A stretch of 64,000 bases of DNA from Myxococcales bacterium (GCA_019634415.1 JAHQVJ010000117.1:83878-147877); one strand, 5' to 3'. Counted from the first letter of the stretch, positions 9,801 to 18,360 are shown. The notes: a model not told the origin generated them from the sequence alone. Translations and numbers: made by a program.

Positions 9801-10073
9801 ATCCGCGGCGACAAGCCGCTCACCGACGGCGGCATGCTCACCCAGCCCGAGTTCGCCTTCTGGTGGCCCAAGGATGGCTGGGGCATCGAGAACTACGGCG
9901 TGGACCCCGACATCGTGGTGCAGAACCTGCCCCAGGAGCTGGCACGCGGCGAGGACAGCCAGCTGGACCGAGGGCTCACCGAGCTGACGACGCTGCACGC
10001 CGACAACCCGCCCATCGTGCCGGACTTCGAGGCCGCCCCGGACCGATCCCGGGACGCCTACGAGGACGAGTAG
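6813..10073 (+). CDS. Secreted Tricorn-type protease (beta-propeller, PDZ, S41 peptidase)
   Basis: 1086 residues with an AGGAG site just upstream and a signal-like N-terminus ending SSAAAAPG. Repeated WD-like/PD40 blades (SPDGTKVAFSG, SPDGERVLYT, SPNGRRLAFAD and others) form propellers in the first 530 residues. A PDZ-like segment follows, then the S41 core. All four residues of the Tricorn catalytic tetrad are identifiable: Ser746 and His747 (TSHTY), Ser968 (HAGSDGDIF) and Glu1026 (GIENYGVDP). A Lys/Arg-rich run near residues 545-555 interrupts the propeller region and is unusual. It should degrade peptides in the periplasm or outside the cell. Confidence 0.9.
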   Translation: MTFALAMLAWPSSAAAAPGYLRTPDVHGQRVVFSAEGDLWTASLDGGTATRLTRSPGVETLPKFSPDGTKVAFSGAYDGNTEVYVVSAEGGEPMRITWHPGTDQPVAWLDDDTLAFRSNRMEPHGRFELFEVPASGGDPDRLPLGWSALLSADPDSGMWAFNRISREFRTWKRYRGGTAQDLWVGDPEKADYKKVTDFDGTDAFPMWHGGRVYFVSDKGGTYNLWSIAPDGSDRQQHTVHTEWDVRWPEMGDDGRIVYMLGGDVWLYDIGAESDTKLEIDVPSDRVRTRTRFPNATGAFSWGHISPDGERVLYTTRGEIFSVPVEEGVTLPITSGSGSRESWGEFSPDGKRVVYVTDKSGEEAIVTADAWGRGNEKVVVRAGENGWHFPPTYSPNGRRLAFADHTRSLFVVPADGSTSPRKVDSSEQWEIREYRWSPDSRWLAYTKVDELQMQSIWIWDSRTGVTRRVTGPSTDDHSPAWDPEGRYLYFLGERHVSPMLGRRDFSYVLSTTTRPYALMLRPDVDVPFLQDAGAPPPTSAPEEGRKAKKRKQRKKKLGIDDDEPKIKPIAINFTGIEDRAVRFPIDHGLYSDLAAGKGKVYFMKWRHGGMNDQLKKAPKGGQLVAFDLEEKESKVVHADVSGYELSRDLETLAMLHQGGKISVTDGKEEPEQVDLSGIVIELDPQEEWAQMFHEGWRLMRDFYWDESMGGVDWQAERDKYAALLPRLSVRSDLRDVMGELIGELATSHTYVWGGDVERGPQVAIGLLGADLQRQGSAYRVQRIYRGDPVDEITSPLAAPGVNVKEGDYILRVNNRPFPDGAPYTELLHGLAGKSVLLTVNSQPSMRGARTVVVTPMSNERQIRYVDWVRKNREYVAEKSGGKFGYLHIPDMGTRGLVQFERWFYNQLDKEGMVVDVRWNGGGFVSQLILERFRRKVDAFDRARNGGVWTYPSSVLNGPFVVLLNEHAGSDGDIFPANVQAEGLAPVIGVRSWGGVVGIRGDKPLTDGGMLTQPEFAFWWPKDGWGIENYGVDPDIVVQNLPQELARGEDSQLDRGLTELTTLHADNPPIVPDFEAAPDRSRDAYEDE

Positions 10074-10076
10074 CCC

Positions 10077-11672
10077 CTACAGCGTGAGGCTGTCGTTGGT
10101 GCCGTCGTTGGCCAACAGGTCGACGGTGTCGCCTGCGGCCCCCACCAGGTCGAGGGCGAAGGAGCCGTCGCTGGCGGCCACGCCCTCCACCGTGGCCGAC
10201 GTGGCCTGGTTGGTGGCCGACACCTCCGCGAAGGGCGCCACCGCGCCCGCCTCGCCCGTGATCGTGAAGGTGGGCGTCTGCAGGCCGCTGATGTTGGCGT
10301 CCACCTGGGCCTGGGTCATCCCCTCGAACAGACCGCTCCGCGACCCTGCATCGTCGAGCACGTCGGAGAGCGAGGCATCGGCCGGATCGTCGAAGATCGC
10401 CATGAGATGCACCAGGGTGACGGTGTCGCCAGCCGGCACCAAGACGGCGGAGTAGGTCACCGTCCATTGCTCCGTCGTCACCGCCGGGTCGGGGTTCCAC
10501 ACGGCCGCGTCGGCGTCGCCCGTCCAGATCCCCACCACCGGCTTGCCACCCTTGGGATCCGCGTCGTCGAGCAGGACCCAGCGGTCCTTGGCCGTGGGTG
10601 CCTTGCCGCCCGTGTCGGTGTCCACCACCGTCGCGTCAGCGTCGGCGCCCAGATCGTAGGCCAGCGACACGTCCACCTCGATGTCGGTCTTGCCGGGGTT
10701 CCGCAGGATCTCCGTGTAGCGGAGGAAGGGCCCGTCCGGATCGGCCTGCACCTTGCGGCCCACGCGCAGTCCCGAGAGGTTCTGGGGCTCCAGCGCCACC
10801 TCGCTGCCGTCCTCGAGCAACCCACCCCCGGGCGCGAAGGTCACCCCGTCGATCGCCAGGCGCGCACAGTCGTCGCAGGCGTCGAGCTGGCCCGAGGGAC
10901 TGCGCCCGTCGTCGAGCTCGCCGTCGGGCTGAATGTCGTACACCGCACCGTCGCCGGCCACGAGGTTCACCTGGAACGCCACGGGCACCCCCACGTCAGC
11001 GGGCGGATCCACCGTCCAGGGTCCCGTGACGACCCCTCCACCGGAGTAGTCCGCCGCCAGGCCACCGATGGCGAGCAGGGTGTCGCGGAACACCTCGCCC
11101 GGGCTCGACAGATCCGTGCCGTTCAGCGTGAGCGCCGCGTCGGCCTGCGTGTACAGATCCGCCATCTGTGTGGCGGAGAAGTCGTCCAGCGTGCGGCCTC
11201 CCTCCGTCTCGGTGATCAGCTGCACCACCGCCAGCACTCCGGTGGAGACCGGATCGACGCCCAGACCCGAGCCCGCCGAGACCGAGGCGCGCAGCGTCAC
11301 CCCCTCGGCCTCCGTCTGCACCACCACACGCGCGGTGGGAATCACCCCGTCGTCCACGCTGATGCTGAAGTCCCCCGACGCGTCGGTGAGGGTGCCTCCG
11401 AACTGGCCGATCGTGGCTCCAGCGTCGTCGACGCCAATCAGGAAGACGGGCACGTTGGCCCCCACCGCACCCGAGGCCGTGGACACCGTCCCGCTCACCT
11501 CGTTGACGAGTGCATCCGCCCCATTCTCACCGTCTTCGCCAGGCGGTCCACCCATCCCGTCGAGGCCATCCACTCCGTCGTCCCCGGTCGGGCCTCGCGG
11601 TCCCACCGGTCCCTCCGGGCCTTCACAACCCATCACCAACGCCAGGGCGACAGCCCATGCTCTGTTCGTCAT
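10077..11672 (-). CDS. Lipoprotein with an N-terminal collagen-like repeat
   Basis: 531 residues starting at ATG 11672 behind GGAGGG. The signal peptide ends in LVMGC, a lipobox, so the protein is lipid-anchored. Immediately after the Cys come twelve consecutive Gly-X-X triplets (GPE GPV GPR GPT and so on), a short collagen-like stalk. The rest is Ala/Asp/Thr-rich beta-sandwich-like sequence with no family I recognise. Collagen-like stalks usually project surface domains. It is divergent from the next lipoprotein gene. An alternative start 62 codons upstream would bury the signal peptide and is unlikely. Confidence 0.75.
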   Translation of the reverse strand: MTNRAWAVALALVMGCEGPEGPVGPRGPTGDDGVDGLDGMGGPPGEDGENGADALVNEVSGTVSTASGAVGANVPVFLIGVDDAGATIGQFGGTLTDASGDFSISVDDGVIPTARVVVQTEAEGVTLRASVSAGSGLGVDPVSTGVLAVVQLITETEGGRTLDDFSATQMADLYTQADAALTLNGTDLSSPGEVFRDTLLAIGGLAADYSGGGVVTGPWTVDPPADVGVPVAFQVNLVAGDGAVYDIQPDGELDDGRSPSGQLDACDDCARLAIDGVTFAPGGGLLEDGSEVALEPQNLSGLRVGRKVQADPDGPFLRYTEILRNPGKTDIEVDVSLAYDLGADADATVVDTDTGGKAPTAKDRWVLLDDADPKGGKPVVGIWTGDADAAVWNPDPAVTTEQWTVTYSAVLVPAGDTVTLVHLMAIFDDPADASLSDVLDDAGSRSGLFEGMTQAQVDANISGLQTPTFTITGEAGAVAPFAEVSATNQATSATVEGVAASDGSFALDLVGAAGDTVDLLANDGTNDSLTL

Positions 11673-11766
11673 CACGTGTTCCCTCCATGGAGGCGGTGCC
11701 ATCATGGGCGATGACACGCCCGGAGTCGATGGCGCGTGGTAAGAGTGGTGCGTCTGGGGGAAATCG

Positions 11767-12579
11767 ATGCGCGTGTGGTGGCTGCCCGCAATGGCCTGCA
11801 TGGTGGCGGCATGCTCCGGTCGGCGAGCCGGACTGCTGACCACCCCCGAGGAGACCACCCCTCAGTTCGTGGACATCGACCTCACCCTCGAGTACGACCT
11901 GCTCAACTCGGGCCTGCTCTCGGAACTCACCCCCGAGGAGCGGCGCACCGAGTGCGGTGACCTCGCGATGTTCGAGCCCGCCGCCAAGATGGGCTCCCTC
12001 GACGACCCCACCATCGACTGCCTGCTCACCCTGCTCGACGACACTCAGCGGCTCACCGGGAAAGACAAGATCAGCCGCGTGTTGCTGGTGGATGCGTGGG
12101 AGAAGAACGACCGGCACCGCTGGGAGTCGCTGGCCGCTCGCCACCTGCAAGACATCGATCAGTCCGACGCCGATCTGGCCTACCAGCTCTCCTACTACCT
12201 GGTGAGCACGGGCAATCCCGACCGCATGGGCGAGGCCATGTACTGGGCCGAGGTGGGCCTGGAGCGCCGCGACTACTGGGAGGGGCAGACCCACGTGGAC
12301 CGCACCTTCCACCTCCACAAGTTCCGCACTTTCTCCGCCCTGAAGCGGTGGGCCTTCGTGGAGAGCGAGGTCAAGGCGAACCCCACGCGGGAGCGCCAGG
12401 AGCGGGCCGAAGCCGCTCGCCTCGACGTGCGCGTTGCAGCCGGCGAGTGGCAAGCCTATGCTCGCGCGTCTCGGATGCCCATCGTGGAGCCTCAGCGGGT
12501 CTGCGAGATGGCCACCGGACTTCCTGGCCCGTGCGCCGAAGACCTCTCGTCGAGGCGACTGGGGTCCATCGACGAATAG
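11767..12579 (+). CDS. Putative lipoprotein, TPR-like helical repeats
   Basis: 270 residues. The N-terminus ACMVAACSG is a type II signal peptide with lipobox VAAC. The body is charged and alpha-helical, with helices such as LAYQLSYYLVSTGNPDRMGEA that look like degenerate TPR or Sel1 units. The start is preceded by GGGGGAAATCG. It is followed 24 bp downstream by another lipoprotein gene in the same direction. No enzyme signature is visible; a scaffold role in the periplasm is a guess. Confidence 0.6.
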   Translation: MRVWWLPAMACMVAACSGRRAGLLTTPEETTPQFVDIDLTLEYDLLNSGLLSELTPEERRTECGDLAMFEPAAKMGSLDDPTIDCLLTLLDDTQRLTGKDKISRVLLVDAWEKNDRHRWESLAARHLQDIDQSDADLAYQLSYYLVSTGNPDRMGEAMYWAEVGLERRDYWEGQTHVDRTFHLHKFRTFSALKRWAFVESEVKANPTRERQERAEAARLDVRVAAGEWQAYARASRMPIVEPQRVCEMATGLPGPCAEDLSSRRLGSIDE

Positions 12580-12603
12580 ACTCACGCCTCCTTTGGGGAC
12601 ATC

Positions 12604-13500
12604 ATGCTCAGACTCGTTCTTTTTGCAGCCTTCGCCGGATGCTCCGGCGGCGACACCGACACCGACACCACCGCACCCAACGACACCACCCAGGACACGG
12701 GCGACGAGACCACCGATCCGTTCGGCGTGGGCGAGACGTACCGCCAGCCTGGCTCCTTCGACGTCGAGGCCGAGTTCGGCACGGCCAACGATCCGTCCTG
12801 CCCCATGGCGTACACCCTGTACACCCCCACGGGCGGGCCGAGCGACGTGCTGGTGGTGCTGGCCCACGGCGTGACGGGCAACCAGTCCCAGCTCACGGGC
12901 TGGGCCCAGCACTGGGCGAGCTGGGGGCTGCCCACCGTGGTGCCCTCGCTGTGCCACTCCATGCCCGCCACCGCCGACCACGTGCTGAACGCCCAAGACA
13001 TGGTGGCCTTGGCAGGCGAGATCGCGCCCGGAGCCTCCGTGGCCTACACGGGGCTCGCGCAGGGCGGCCTGTCGGCAGCGCTGGCCACGGTGGGCGACAC
13101 CGACGCCGTGGGGCACCTCGCCTTCGACAGCGCCGAGATCATGAAGCTGCTCGCCGACAACCTCGGCAACACCAGCGGTGCCTCGGGCCTCGTGGTGAGC
13201 GAGGCTGGGATCTGCAACGCTCAGGGCAACGCGGTGGATCTCTACGTGGCCGAGTCGGCACCTGTGATCCGCATCACCGGAGCCAACACCTGCGACTTCA
13301 CCCGCCCGCGCGACAACAACTGCGATCGCGTCTGCAACCTGTCGGCCGACGTGGACCGGATCGGCTGGGCCATCACCACGCTGGGCACGTCCTGGTTGCT
13401 GTGGCAGACGGGGGTCGACACCGACGCCGATCGCTGGTGGACGCCGGGCGAGGCCTCCTACGAGGCGTTGCTCACCCAAGGGTGGGTCTCGGCGCTGTAG
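12604..13500 (+). CDS. Lipoprotein with alpha/beta-hydrolase-like fold, nucleophile apparently lost
   Basis: 298 residues. The signal ends AFAGC, followed by a low-complexity Asp/Thr linker (DTDTDTT, NDTTQDTGDE). The rest follows the alpha/beta-hydrolase pattern of chlorophyllase/PET-hydrolase-like proteins: a VVLAHGVTGN oxyanion loop, VVPSLCHS, and VAYTGLAQGG where the elbow G-x-S-x-G should be. The nucleophile position is Ala rather than Ser. Six Cys residues in the second half could form disulphides. It may be a binding protein rather than an enzyme. The Asp/Thr linker is common in large Myxococcota lipoproteins. Confidence 0.65.
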   Translation: MLRLVLFAAFAGCSGGDTDTDTTAPNDTTQDTGDETTDPFGVGETYRQPGSFDVEAEFGTANDPSCPMAYTLYTPTGGPSDVLVVLAHGVTGNQSQLTGWAQHWASWGLPTVVPSLCHSMPATADHVLNAQDMVALAGEIAPGASVAYTGLAQGGLSAALATVGDTDAVGHLAFDSAEIMKLLADNLGNTSGASGLVVSEAGICNAQGNAVDLYVAESAPVIRITGANTCDFTRPRDNNCDRVCNLSADVDRIGWAITTLGTSWLLWQTGVDTDADRWWTPGEASYEALLTQGWVSAL

Positions 13501-13565
13501 CCGAGTGTGATCGGGCGCAGCATCGGTGGTGCATTAAACCCTGATCCGCTCGCACAGGACATGCC

Positions 13566-15068
13566 GTGAACAGCTTGATCGTGACGTTGGTCTCCGTGGC
13601 GCACGGAGGCAGCCTGGATCTGCTCGAGGTGGGAGGCGTCTGGGGTAGCCCCGGTGCCACGAACCCCACCGCCGTCTGGTTCAACCCCGCGTCGCTAGCC
13701 GCAGGAGACGGCCACCGGGCGCTGGTGGAGGTGGCCCCCACCTTCGGCGCGGTCACCGCCGCCCGCACCAACCCCGAATACGGACCCGTGGATCCCTCGC
13801 TGTTCGACGAGGCTGGCGCCCCCGACACCTACGACTACTCGGGCACCGACCGCCTGGCGTTCACGGGCGTGGTCCCCTTCGTGGGGATCGCGTCGGACCT
13901 GGGGATCGACGGGCTGGGTGTGGGGGCGGCGCTGTACGTGCCCATCGCCAAGGGGGGCAAGCTCGACGACTTCGACGGCGCCAACCGCTTCGCGCTGCGA
14001 GACGGCTCCATCCAGCACATCTACACCACGCTGGCCGCCAGCTACCAGCTGGCCGATCGCCTATCGCTGGGTGCGTCGGGCTCCCTGATCACCAGCCGCT
14101 ACTACGCCGACACCGACGCCACCATCTACGCCGACATCGCTGCGGGCCAGGCCGACGCGAACGGAGGCGTGATCCCCGACACCTACCAGGACGGCTACGC
14201 CGAGGACCCTGCCTACACCACGGGCTCCGTCTTCGATCTGTCGGACACCGCCTTCACCTTCGGGGTGGGGGCACACCTGGTGGCCGTCGAGGACCTTCTG
14301 TCCCTGTCGCTGTCGTACAACCACGGCGCGCGCCTGGCCAACACGGGCGACCTCACGCTGTCGTTCGCCTGCCCGCCCACCTACGACACGCTGTCGCGCG
14401 CAGCCGCCGAGGAGATCGGCACCTGCAACCCCGCCAACGACGAGGGCACCGTCGTCACCGGCGACGGGGGTATCGCCTACCGCCTGCCTGGGCGCATCCA
14501 CCTGGGCGCCGTGATCACGCCGATGGAGCGCCTGCGGCTCGAGGCCATGGGTGGCTACGTCTTCTGGTCGGTGTTCGACAACTACGACGTCACCACGCTG
14601 GTGGCCCCCACGGAGTTCCAGGATCTGGCACGTAGCCCGGGCACGGCAGCCGAGGCGGCCCGCCTGGCGACCCAGGATCGACAGTGGGCACGCGACAACC
14701 GCGACACCTTCTGGCTGGCGCTGGACGGCAAGGTGCAGGTGCTCGATCCGCTCATCGTGGGCGCCCGCGTCACCTACGATCGGGCTGCGGTGCCCGACGC
14801 GATGGTGTCGGCCAACAACTACGACGCGAACAACGTGATCCTGGCGGGCATGGTGGACGTGACCCCGGTGGCCCCGATCAGCGTCAGCCTGTCGTTCTCG
14901 CATCACTTCCTGGCGCAGCGCACGGTCACCGACAGCCCCTTCGGTGTGGGCGCGGACCTGAGCGCTGCCGAGACGCGCTTGTTCTACCCGTCGGCGAACG
15001 GCACCTACACAGGCGCCATCAGCCGCATCGGGATCGCCCTTCGCGGCCGCCTGGGCTCGGGTGACTGA
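13566..15068 (+). CDS. FadL/TodX-like outer-membrane beta-barrel transporter
   Basis: 500 residues, GTG start behind ACAGGAC. After a short signal sequence comes GATNPTAVWFNPASLA, matching the FadL N-terminal plug motif (N-P-A). Long amphipathic strands follow (LSLSLSYNHGARLA, RLRLEAMGGYVFWSVF, ISVSLSFSHHFLAQ). FadL-family barrels import hydrophobic compounds such as long-chain fatty acids or aromatics. Length and strand pattern fit. The family is recognised from motifs only; the substrate is unknown. Confidence 0.7.
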   Translation: MNSLIVTLVSVAHGGSLDLLEVGGVWGSPGATNPTAVWFNPASLAAGDGHRALVEVAPTFGAVTAARTNPEYGPVDPSLFDEAGAPDTYDYSGTDRLAFTGVVPFVGIASDLGIDGLGVGAALYVPIAKGGKLDDFDGANRFALRDGSIQHIYTTLAASYQLADRLSLGASGSLITSRYYADTDATIYADIAAGQADANGGVIPDTYQDGYAEDPAYTTGSVFDLSDTAFTFGVGAHLVAVEDLLSLSLSYNHGARLANTGDLTLSFACPPTYDTLSRAAAEEIGTCNPANDEGTVVTGDGGIAYRLPGRIHLGAVITPMERLRLEAMGGYVFWSVFDNYDVTTLVAPTEFQDLARSPGTAAEAARLATQDRQWARDNRDTFWLALDGKVQVLDPLIVGARVTYDRAAVPDAMVSANNYDANNVILAGMVDVTPVAPISVSLSFSHHFLAQRTVTDSPFGVGADLSAAETRLFYPSANGTYTGAISRIGIALRGRLGSGD

Positions 15069-15077
15069 GCAGCAGCG

Positions 15078-15707
15078 CTAGCCCGCGACCTCGCTGATGG
15101 CCTGCACGCGCGGCAGGAACTTGGGCGCCTTGGGCGCCTCGGCCTCGTTGGTGATCTGCACCCCTTCGGGGGGCGCCGATCCGTGCTGCCACCACGCGTC
15201 CACGCGCTTGCCCGAGCTGTCGAACACCTGCACGAGGTTCGACGCCCCCGTCGGGAAGATGGCCACGTCGAGCCATCGACCGTTCAGGAACACCGAGCCC
15301 CGCCTGTGGAGGAACACCTGGCCATCGGGCCAACCTGCCCAGGGTGTAGGCACCACCTGGTCGATCAGATCCCGCGAGGGGTGGAAGCCCATGGCCCAGT
15401 CGGGCCAGGCCGTGGAGGGCTCGGTGGCGATGGCCGTGAGCGCCCACTGCTCCATCTGGTCGGTGTCTTGCTCGTAGAACGCGGAGATGGCCTGCACTCG
15501 AGCCAGCCGCGTCACGTCGGCGGGCGTGGCCACCTCGGCGATGCACAGCGCCCGCTCGGCGGCCAGCTTGGCGGTGGCCTGCCCGCGCCGCACGTTGGCG
15601 CCCGACAGCAGCTCCTCCGCCTGGCGGATCTGCCAGCGCCAGGCGTCCATGGGGATCTCCCGCTCACACGGAGCGGCGAGGGCGGGCAGGGCGGCGAGGA
15701 ACCACAT
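15078..15707 (-). CDS. Secreted protein of unknown function
   Basis: 209 residues from ATG 15707 behind GGGGAG. The signal peptide MWFLAALPALAA precedes PCEREIP. The mature part starts with a helical region rich in Ala/Glu/Arg and then a beta-rich segment with paired Trp and Gly (GWPDGQVFLHRRGSVFLNG). The beta-rich part is reminiscent of a PEGA-like or carboxypeptidase-regulatory-like sandwich, but I do not recognise a family. It is 26 bp downstream of, and in the same direction as, the beta-helix surface protein, so the two may be co-transcribed. Confidence 0.6.
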   Translation of the reverse strand: MWFLAALPALAAPCEREIPMDAWRWQIRQAEELLSGANVRRGQATAKLAAERALCIAEVATPADVTRLARVQAISAFYEQDTDQMEQWALTAIATEPSTAWPDWAMGFHPSRDLIDQVVPTPWAGWPDGQVFLHRRGSVFLNGRWLDVAIFPTGASNLVQVFDSSGKRVDAWWQHGSAPPEGVQITNEAEAPKAPKFLPRVQAISEVAG

Positions 15708-15733
15708 GGCGGCTCCCCTACCCCGCAGGAGGC

Positions 15734-17401
15734 CTAGCGGCCACGCCGCCGTAGACCGAGGACCGCCAGCACCGCGAGCCCCCACCCCAGCGACGCTGGG
15801 CCAGAGGGGTGGCTACAGCTGCAGCCAGAGCCGCTGTAGGCGCCGTCCGTGCTCGTGCCACGATCCGTGCCGTCGGTGGGCGTACCATCGGTGGGACCGG
15901 TGGGCTCACCCGTGTCGTCGGGCTCGCACGAGTCTGGATCGCAGCCATCGGGCGTGCCGTCCTTGTCGCAGTCCAGACGATCGTCGAAGCCGGGGCAGAC
16001 GTCGTCGGTGTTGGACGACTCTCCCTCGTCGTCGCAGTCCAGATCGTCGCTGGCCACCGTGGCGCCGATGCTCTCGCCGAAGCCGTCGCCGTCCGCGTCG
16101 GTCCAGCAGCGCTCCGTGCCGTCGCAGTCCTCGTCCACGCCGTCGGCGATCTGCTCGGCGCGGTTGCAGGCGTTGGGGCCACCGGTGCTGCCGATGTCCG
16201 ACAGCGAGCCATCGGGATCCGAGATGGCGGGATCACCCGCGTCCAGCAGGCTCGACGTGGCCGAGGGTCGCACGTCGGTGGCCAGGCAGTCGCCTGCCAC
16301 GTAGCGGATCCCCACCGTGGCCTTCCCGTGGGCCTGGACGCCGGCCCCGAGGGTGCCGTCGAACTCCGCCATCTTGTCGTTGCGATCGAAGGCGCTGTAG
16401 CTCACGGTGACGGTGCCGCTGCCCTGCACGATGGTCTCGGTGGCGGCCCCGGTGGACACACCCACCACGACGTTGCGCACGTCGGCCACGGCCCCAGCTC
16501 CGGTGTAGATGGCCGCGCCATCCTCCCAGGCGCCGTTGCCCAGGAAGTCGGAGTTGTGCAGGGCCACCGTGCCCGACTCCACGTACACCGCCCCGCCGCG
16601 CTCCCGCGCTCGGTTGTCCTGGAACACGCTGTTCTCGTGGGCCACGTCCACCGACGACCACACCGCGCCTCCCTCACCAGGCACGATCCCCGAGCCACCG
16701 AGGGCGTCGTTGCCGCAGAAGACGTTGCGGTGCCAGTCGCCGGGCGTGCCCTCCAGCCAGACCGCGCCACCGTCTCCTGCGGTGTTGCCCTGGAAGACGC
16801 TGTCGGTCACGCTGCAGCGACTGGTGGGGCTGCAGTACAGCGCCCCCGCCTGCCGCAGTGTGGCGCCCCCCGCGAACGTGGTCCCGGTGGCGATCAGCTC
16901 TCCGTCCACGGCCACCAACCCACCGCGACCCGACGCCGCATCCCCGTTCTCGATGCGCACGTCCGCGAGCGTCAGCGACGACTTCGCATCCACGGACACG
17001 ACGGCCCCGTTTCCGCTGAAGGCGCCATCCACCAGGTCCACGCCCGTCATCTCCACGGTCGCCCCTTGCAGTCGGATCGCGCGGTGGATGGAGTTGCCGG
17101 TGATCGTCAGGTCCTGCACCGTGATGGACACACCATCCACCAGCAGGAACCCGCTCTCGGGGCTGAAGATGTTGTCCGCCCGCAGCACCACGCCCGCGCG
17201 ATCCGTGCCGACCAAGGTGAGGTCGGCCACGGTCACGGTCACGGCATCGTCGTAGGTACCAGGCTGGATCTCGATCACGTCCTTGGGAGCAGCCACGGCC
17301 ACGGCCTCCCCCACGGTGAAGAACGGGCCGTTCTTCGCATCCACAACCAGGGTCTTGCCCTGGGCCGGCGCGATGGCCAGGGCAGCAAGAATGGTCACCA
17401 T
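15734..17401 (-). CDS. Parallel beta-helix surface protein with MYXO-CTERM-like sorting tail
   Basis: 555 residues. A signal peptide (MVTILAALAIAPAQG) is followed by right-handed beta-helix rungs with repeated N/G-rich turns (FQGNTAGDGGAVWLEG, FLGNGAWEDGAAIYTG) to about residue 390. A Cys/Asp-rich putative metal-binding region comes next (GVDEDCDGTERCWTDADGDG, DLDCDDEGE). The extreme C-terminus is GCSCSHP, a hydrophobic stretch and GLRRRGR, the tripartite pattern of MYXO-CTERM cell-surface sorting signals. Such helices often bind or cleave polysaccharide, but no catalytic residues can be assigned. The start follows GAAGGAATGA. Confidence 0.8.
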   Translation of the reverse strand: MVTILAALAIAPAQGKTLVVDAKNGPFFTVGEAVAVAAPKDVIEIQPGTYDDAVTVTVADLTLVGTDRAGVVLRADNIFSPESGFLLVDGVSITVQDLTITGNSIHRAIRLQGATVEMTGVDLVDGAFSGNGAVVSVDAKSSLTLADVRIENGDAASGRGGLVAVDGELIATGTTFAGGATLRQAGALYCSPTSRCSVTDSVFQGNTAGDGGAVWLEGTPGDWHRNVFCGNDALGGSGIVPGEGGAVWSSVDVAHENSVFQDNRARERGGAVYVESGTVALHNSDFLGNGAWEDGAAIYTGAGAVADVRNVVVGVSTGAATETIVQGSGTVTVSYSAFDRNDKMAEFDGTLGAGVQAHGKATVGIRYVAGDCLATDVRPSATSSLLDAGDPAISDPDGSLSDIGSTGGPNACNRAEQIADGVDEDCDGTERCWTDADGDGFGESIGATVASDDLDCDDEGESSNTDDVCPGFDDRLDCDKDGTPDGCDPDSCEPDDTGEPTGPTDGTPTDGTDRGTSTDGAYSGSGCSCSHPSGPASLGWGLAVLAVLGLRRRGR

Positions 17402-17585
17402 TCATTCCTTCTTGGCAAAAGAGGAGCAGGGAAAGCCAGAGCGGCAAGCCTCGACAGAGCGGTAACCGCAAACATGCACAGGGGGGCTCACGTTGAGCGG
17501 CGGATGCAGGCGAGGCCAGTGGGCCGAGGAGATCGCCGCTCGTCGTGACGTGCGGGCAGGATCCGTAGACGTTACCCAGAGCGCA

Positions 17586-18278
17586 ATGTGGGGCGGAGCG
17601 GCCGGCGATGTGGACGTCAACACAGCCTTGACCTGGCTGTGGCGGACGTACGCTCCCCAGCGCTTGCTCAACTACTCGTTTTTGCCATTTCCCCTGACCT
17701 TCGTGGACATCGAGACCACGCGGGATCGGATCGTGGAGGTGGCCACCGTGCGTTTCACACGCAACCAGGTGCCCAGCGTGTTCCACACCTACGTGAACCC
17801 CGGCGCCTCGGGCTGGCGGCGCTCCACCGACTACTGGAACACCGAGATCCATGGGCTCACTCCGCAGCAGCTCATGGGTCGACCCACGCTGCAGCAGCTC
17901 TTGCCCTTGCTCCATCAGCAGCTGGGGGACGCCACGGCAGTGGGCCACAACGTGGCGTTCGAGCGTCGGTTCCTGCACCAGGAGATCTCGGCCCTCGGCG
18001 GGGCCTTCGTGCGGCCCGAGCTGTGCACCCTGAAGCTCGCCCGGCGGCTGTATCCGGAGCGCAAGGCCGAGGGCTCCAGCCACAAGCTCGACGACCTGGC
18101 AGCGAGCTTCGACATCCGCAACCCAGCGCCGCACCGGGCCATCGGCGACACCTTCACCACGATCTGGGTGATGCTGGCGATGCTCGAGCGCAACGCCGAC
18201 AACCCCCAGCTCGCGGCGCACGTCGCGGAGTCCCAGCGAGCGCCGGACGGCCGCCGCCGCAACCCCTGGGTGGGCTAG
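17586..18278 (+). CDS. DnaQ-like 3'-5' exonuclease (DEDDh family)
   Basis: 230 residues from ATG 17586; a TTG at 17493 in the same frame would add 31 residues. The three exonuclease motifs are present: FVDIETT (Asp/Glu), GHNVAFERRFL, and HRAIGDTFTT with the final His-x4-Asp. This resembles the epsilon subunit of DNA polymerase III or a stand-alone RNase T/DnaQ relative. No polymerase alpha gene is adjacent, so a repair or RNA-processing role is equally possible. It stands alone in its direction and ends at a strong hairpin. Confidence 0.8.
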   Translation: MWGGAAGDVDVNTALTWLWRTYAPQRLLNYSFLPFPLTFVDIETTRDRIVEVATVRFTRNQVPSVFHTYVNPGASGWRRSTDYWNTEIHGLTPQQLMGRPTLQQLLPLLHQQLGDATAVGHNVAFERRFLHQEISALGGAFVRPELCTLKLARRLYPERKAEGSSHKLDDLAASFDIRNPAPHRAIGDTFTTIWVMLAMLERNADNPQLAAHVAESQRAPDGRRRNPWVG

Positions 18279-18280
18279 CG

Positions 18281-18306
18281 GCCTTCGGGGCGACGCCCCA
18301 AAGGGC
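18281..18306 (+). terminator. Terminator-like hairpin after the exonuclease gene
   Basis: GCCTTCGGGGCG and CGCCCCAAAGGGC form a GC-rich stem around a single A, starting two bases after the stop. There is no T tract, as is common in GC-rich genomes, so termination strength is uncertain. It may serve both convergent genes. Confidence 0.5.
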
Positions 18307-18345
18307 TTCGTGCGAACTGCGATCCCCTCGGACGTGCGCCGATCA

Positions 18346-18360
18346 GGGTTCGAAGAACCC
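18346..18360 (+). repeat. Short perfect hairpin in the 252-bp spacer
   Basis: GGGTTC-GAA-GAACCC is a perfect 6-bp stem with a 3-nt loop. It is the second of three hairpins between the convergent exonuclease and uppP genes. It has no coding potential. Confidence 0.45.

Noticed and set aside
11623..13479. 618-codon minus-strand frame
   Set aside because: It covers two lipoprotein genes with clear signal peptides on the plus strand; it has no domain and its start has no ribosome site.
17411..17427. TTGGCAAAAGAGGAGCA as a sigma-54 promoter
   Set aside because: GG/GC spacing is right, but the -12 element lacks TT and the site lies inside the leader region of a minus-strand gene.
15809..17548. 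579-codon plus-strand frame
   Set aside because: Antisense shadow of the beta-helix MYXO-CTERM gene.
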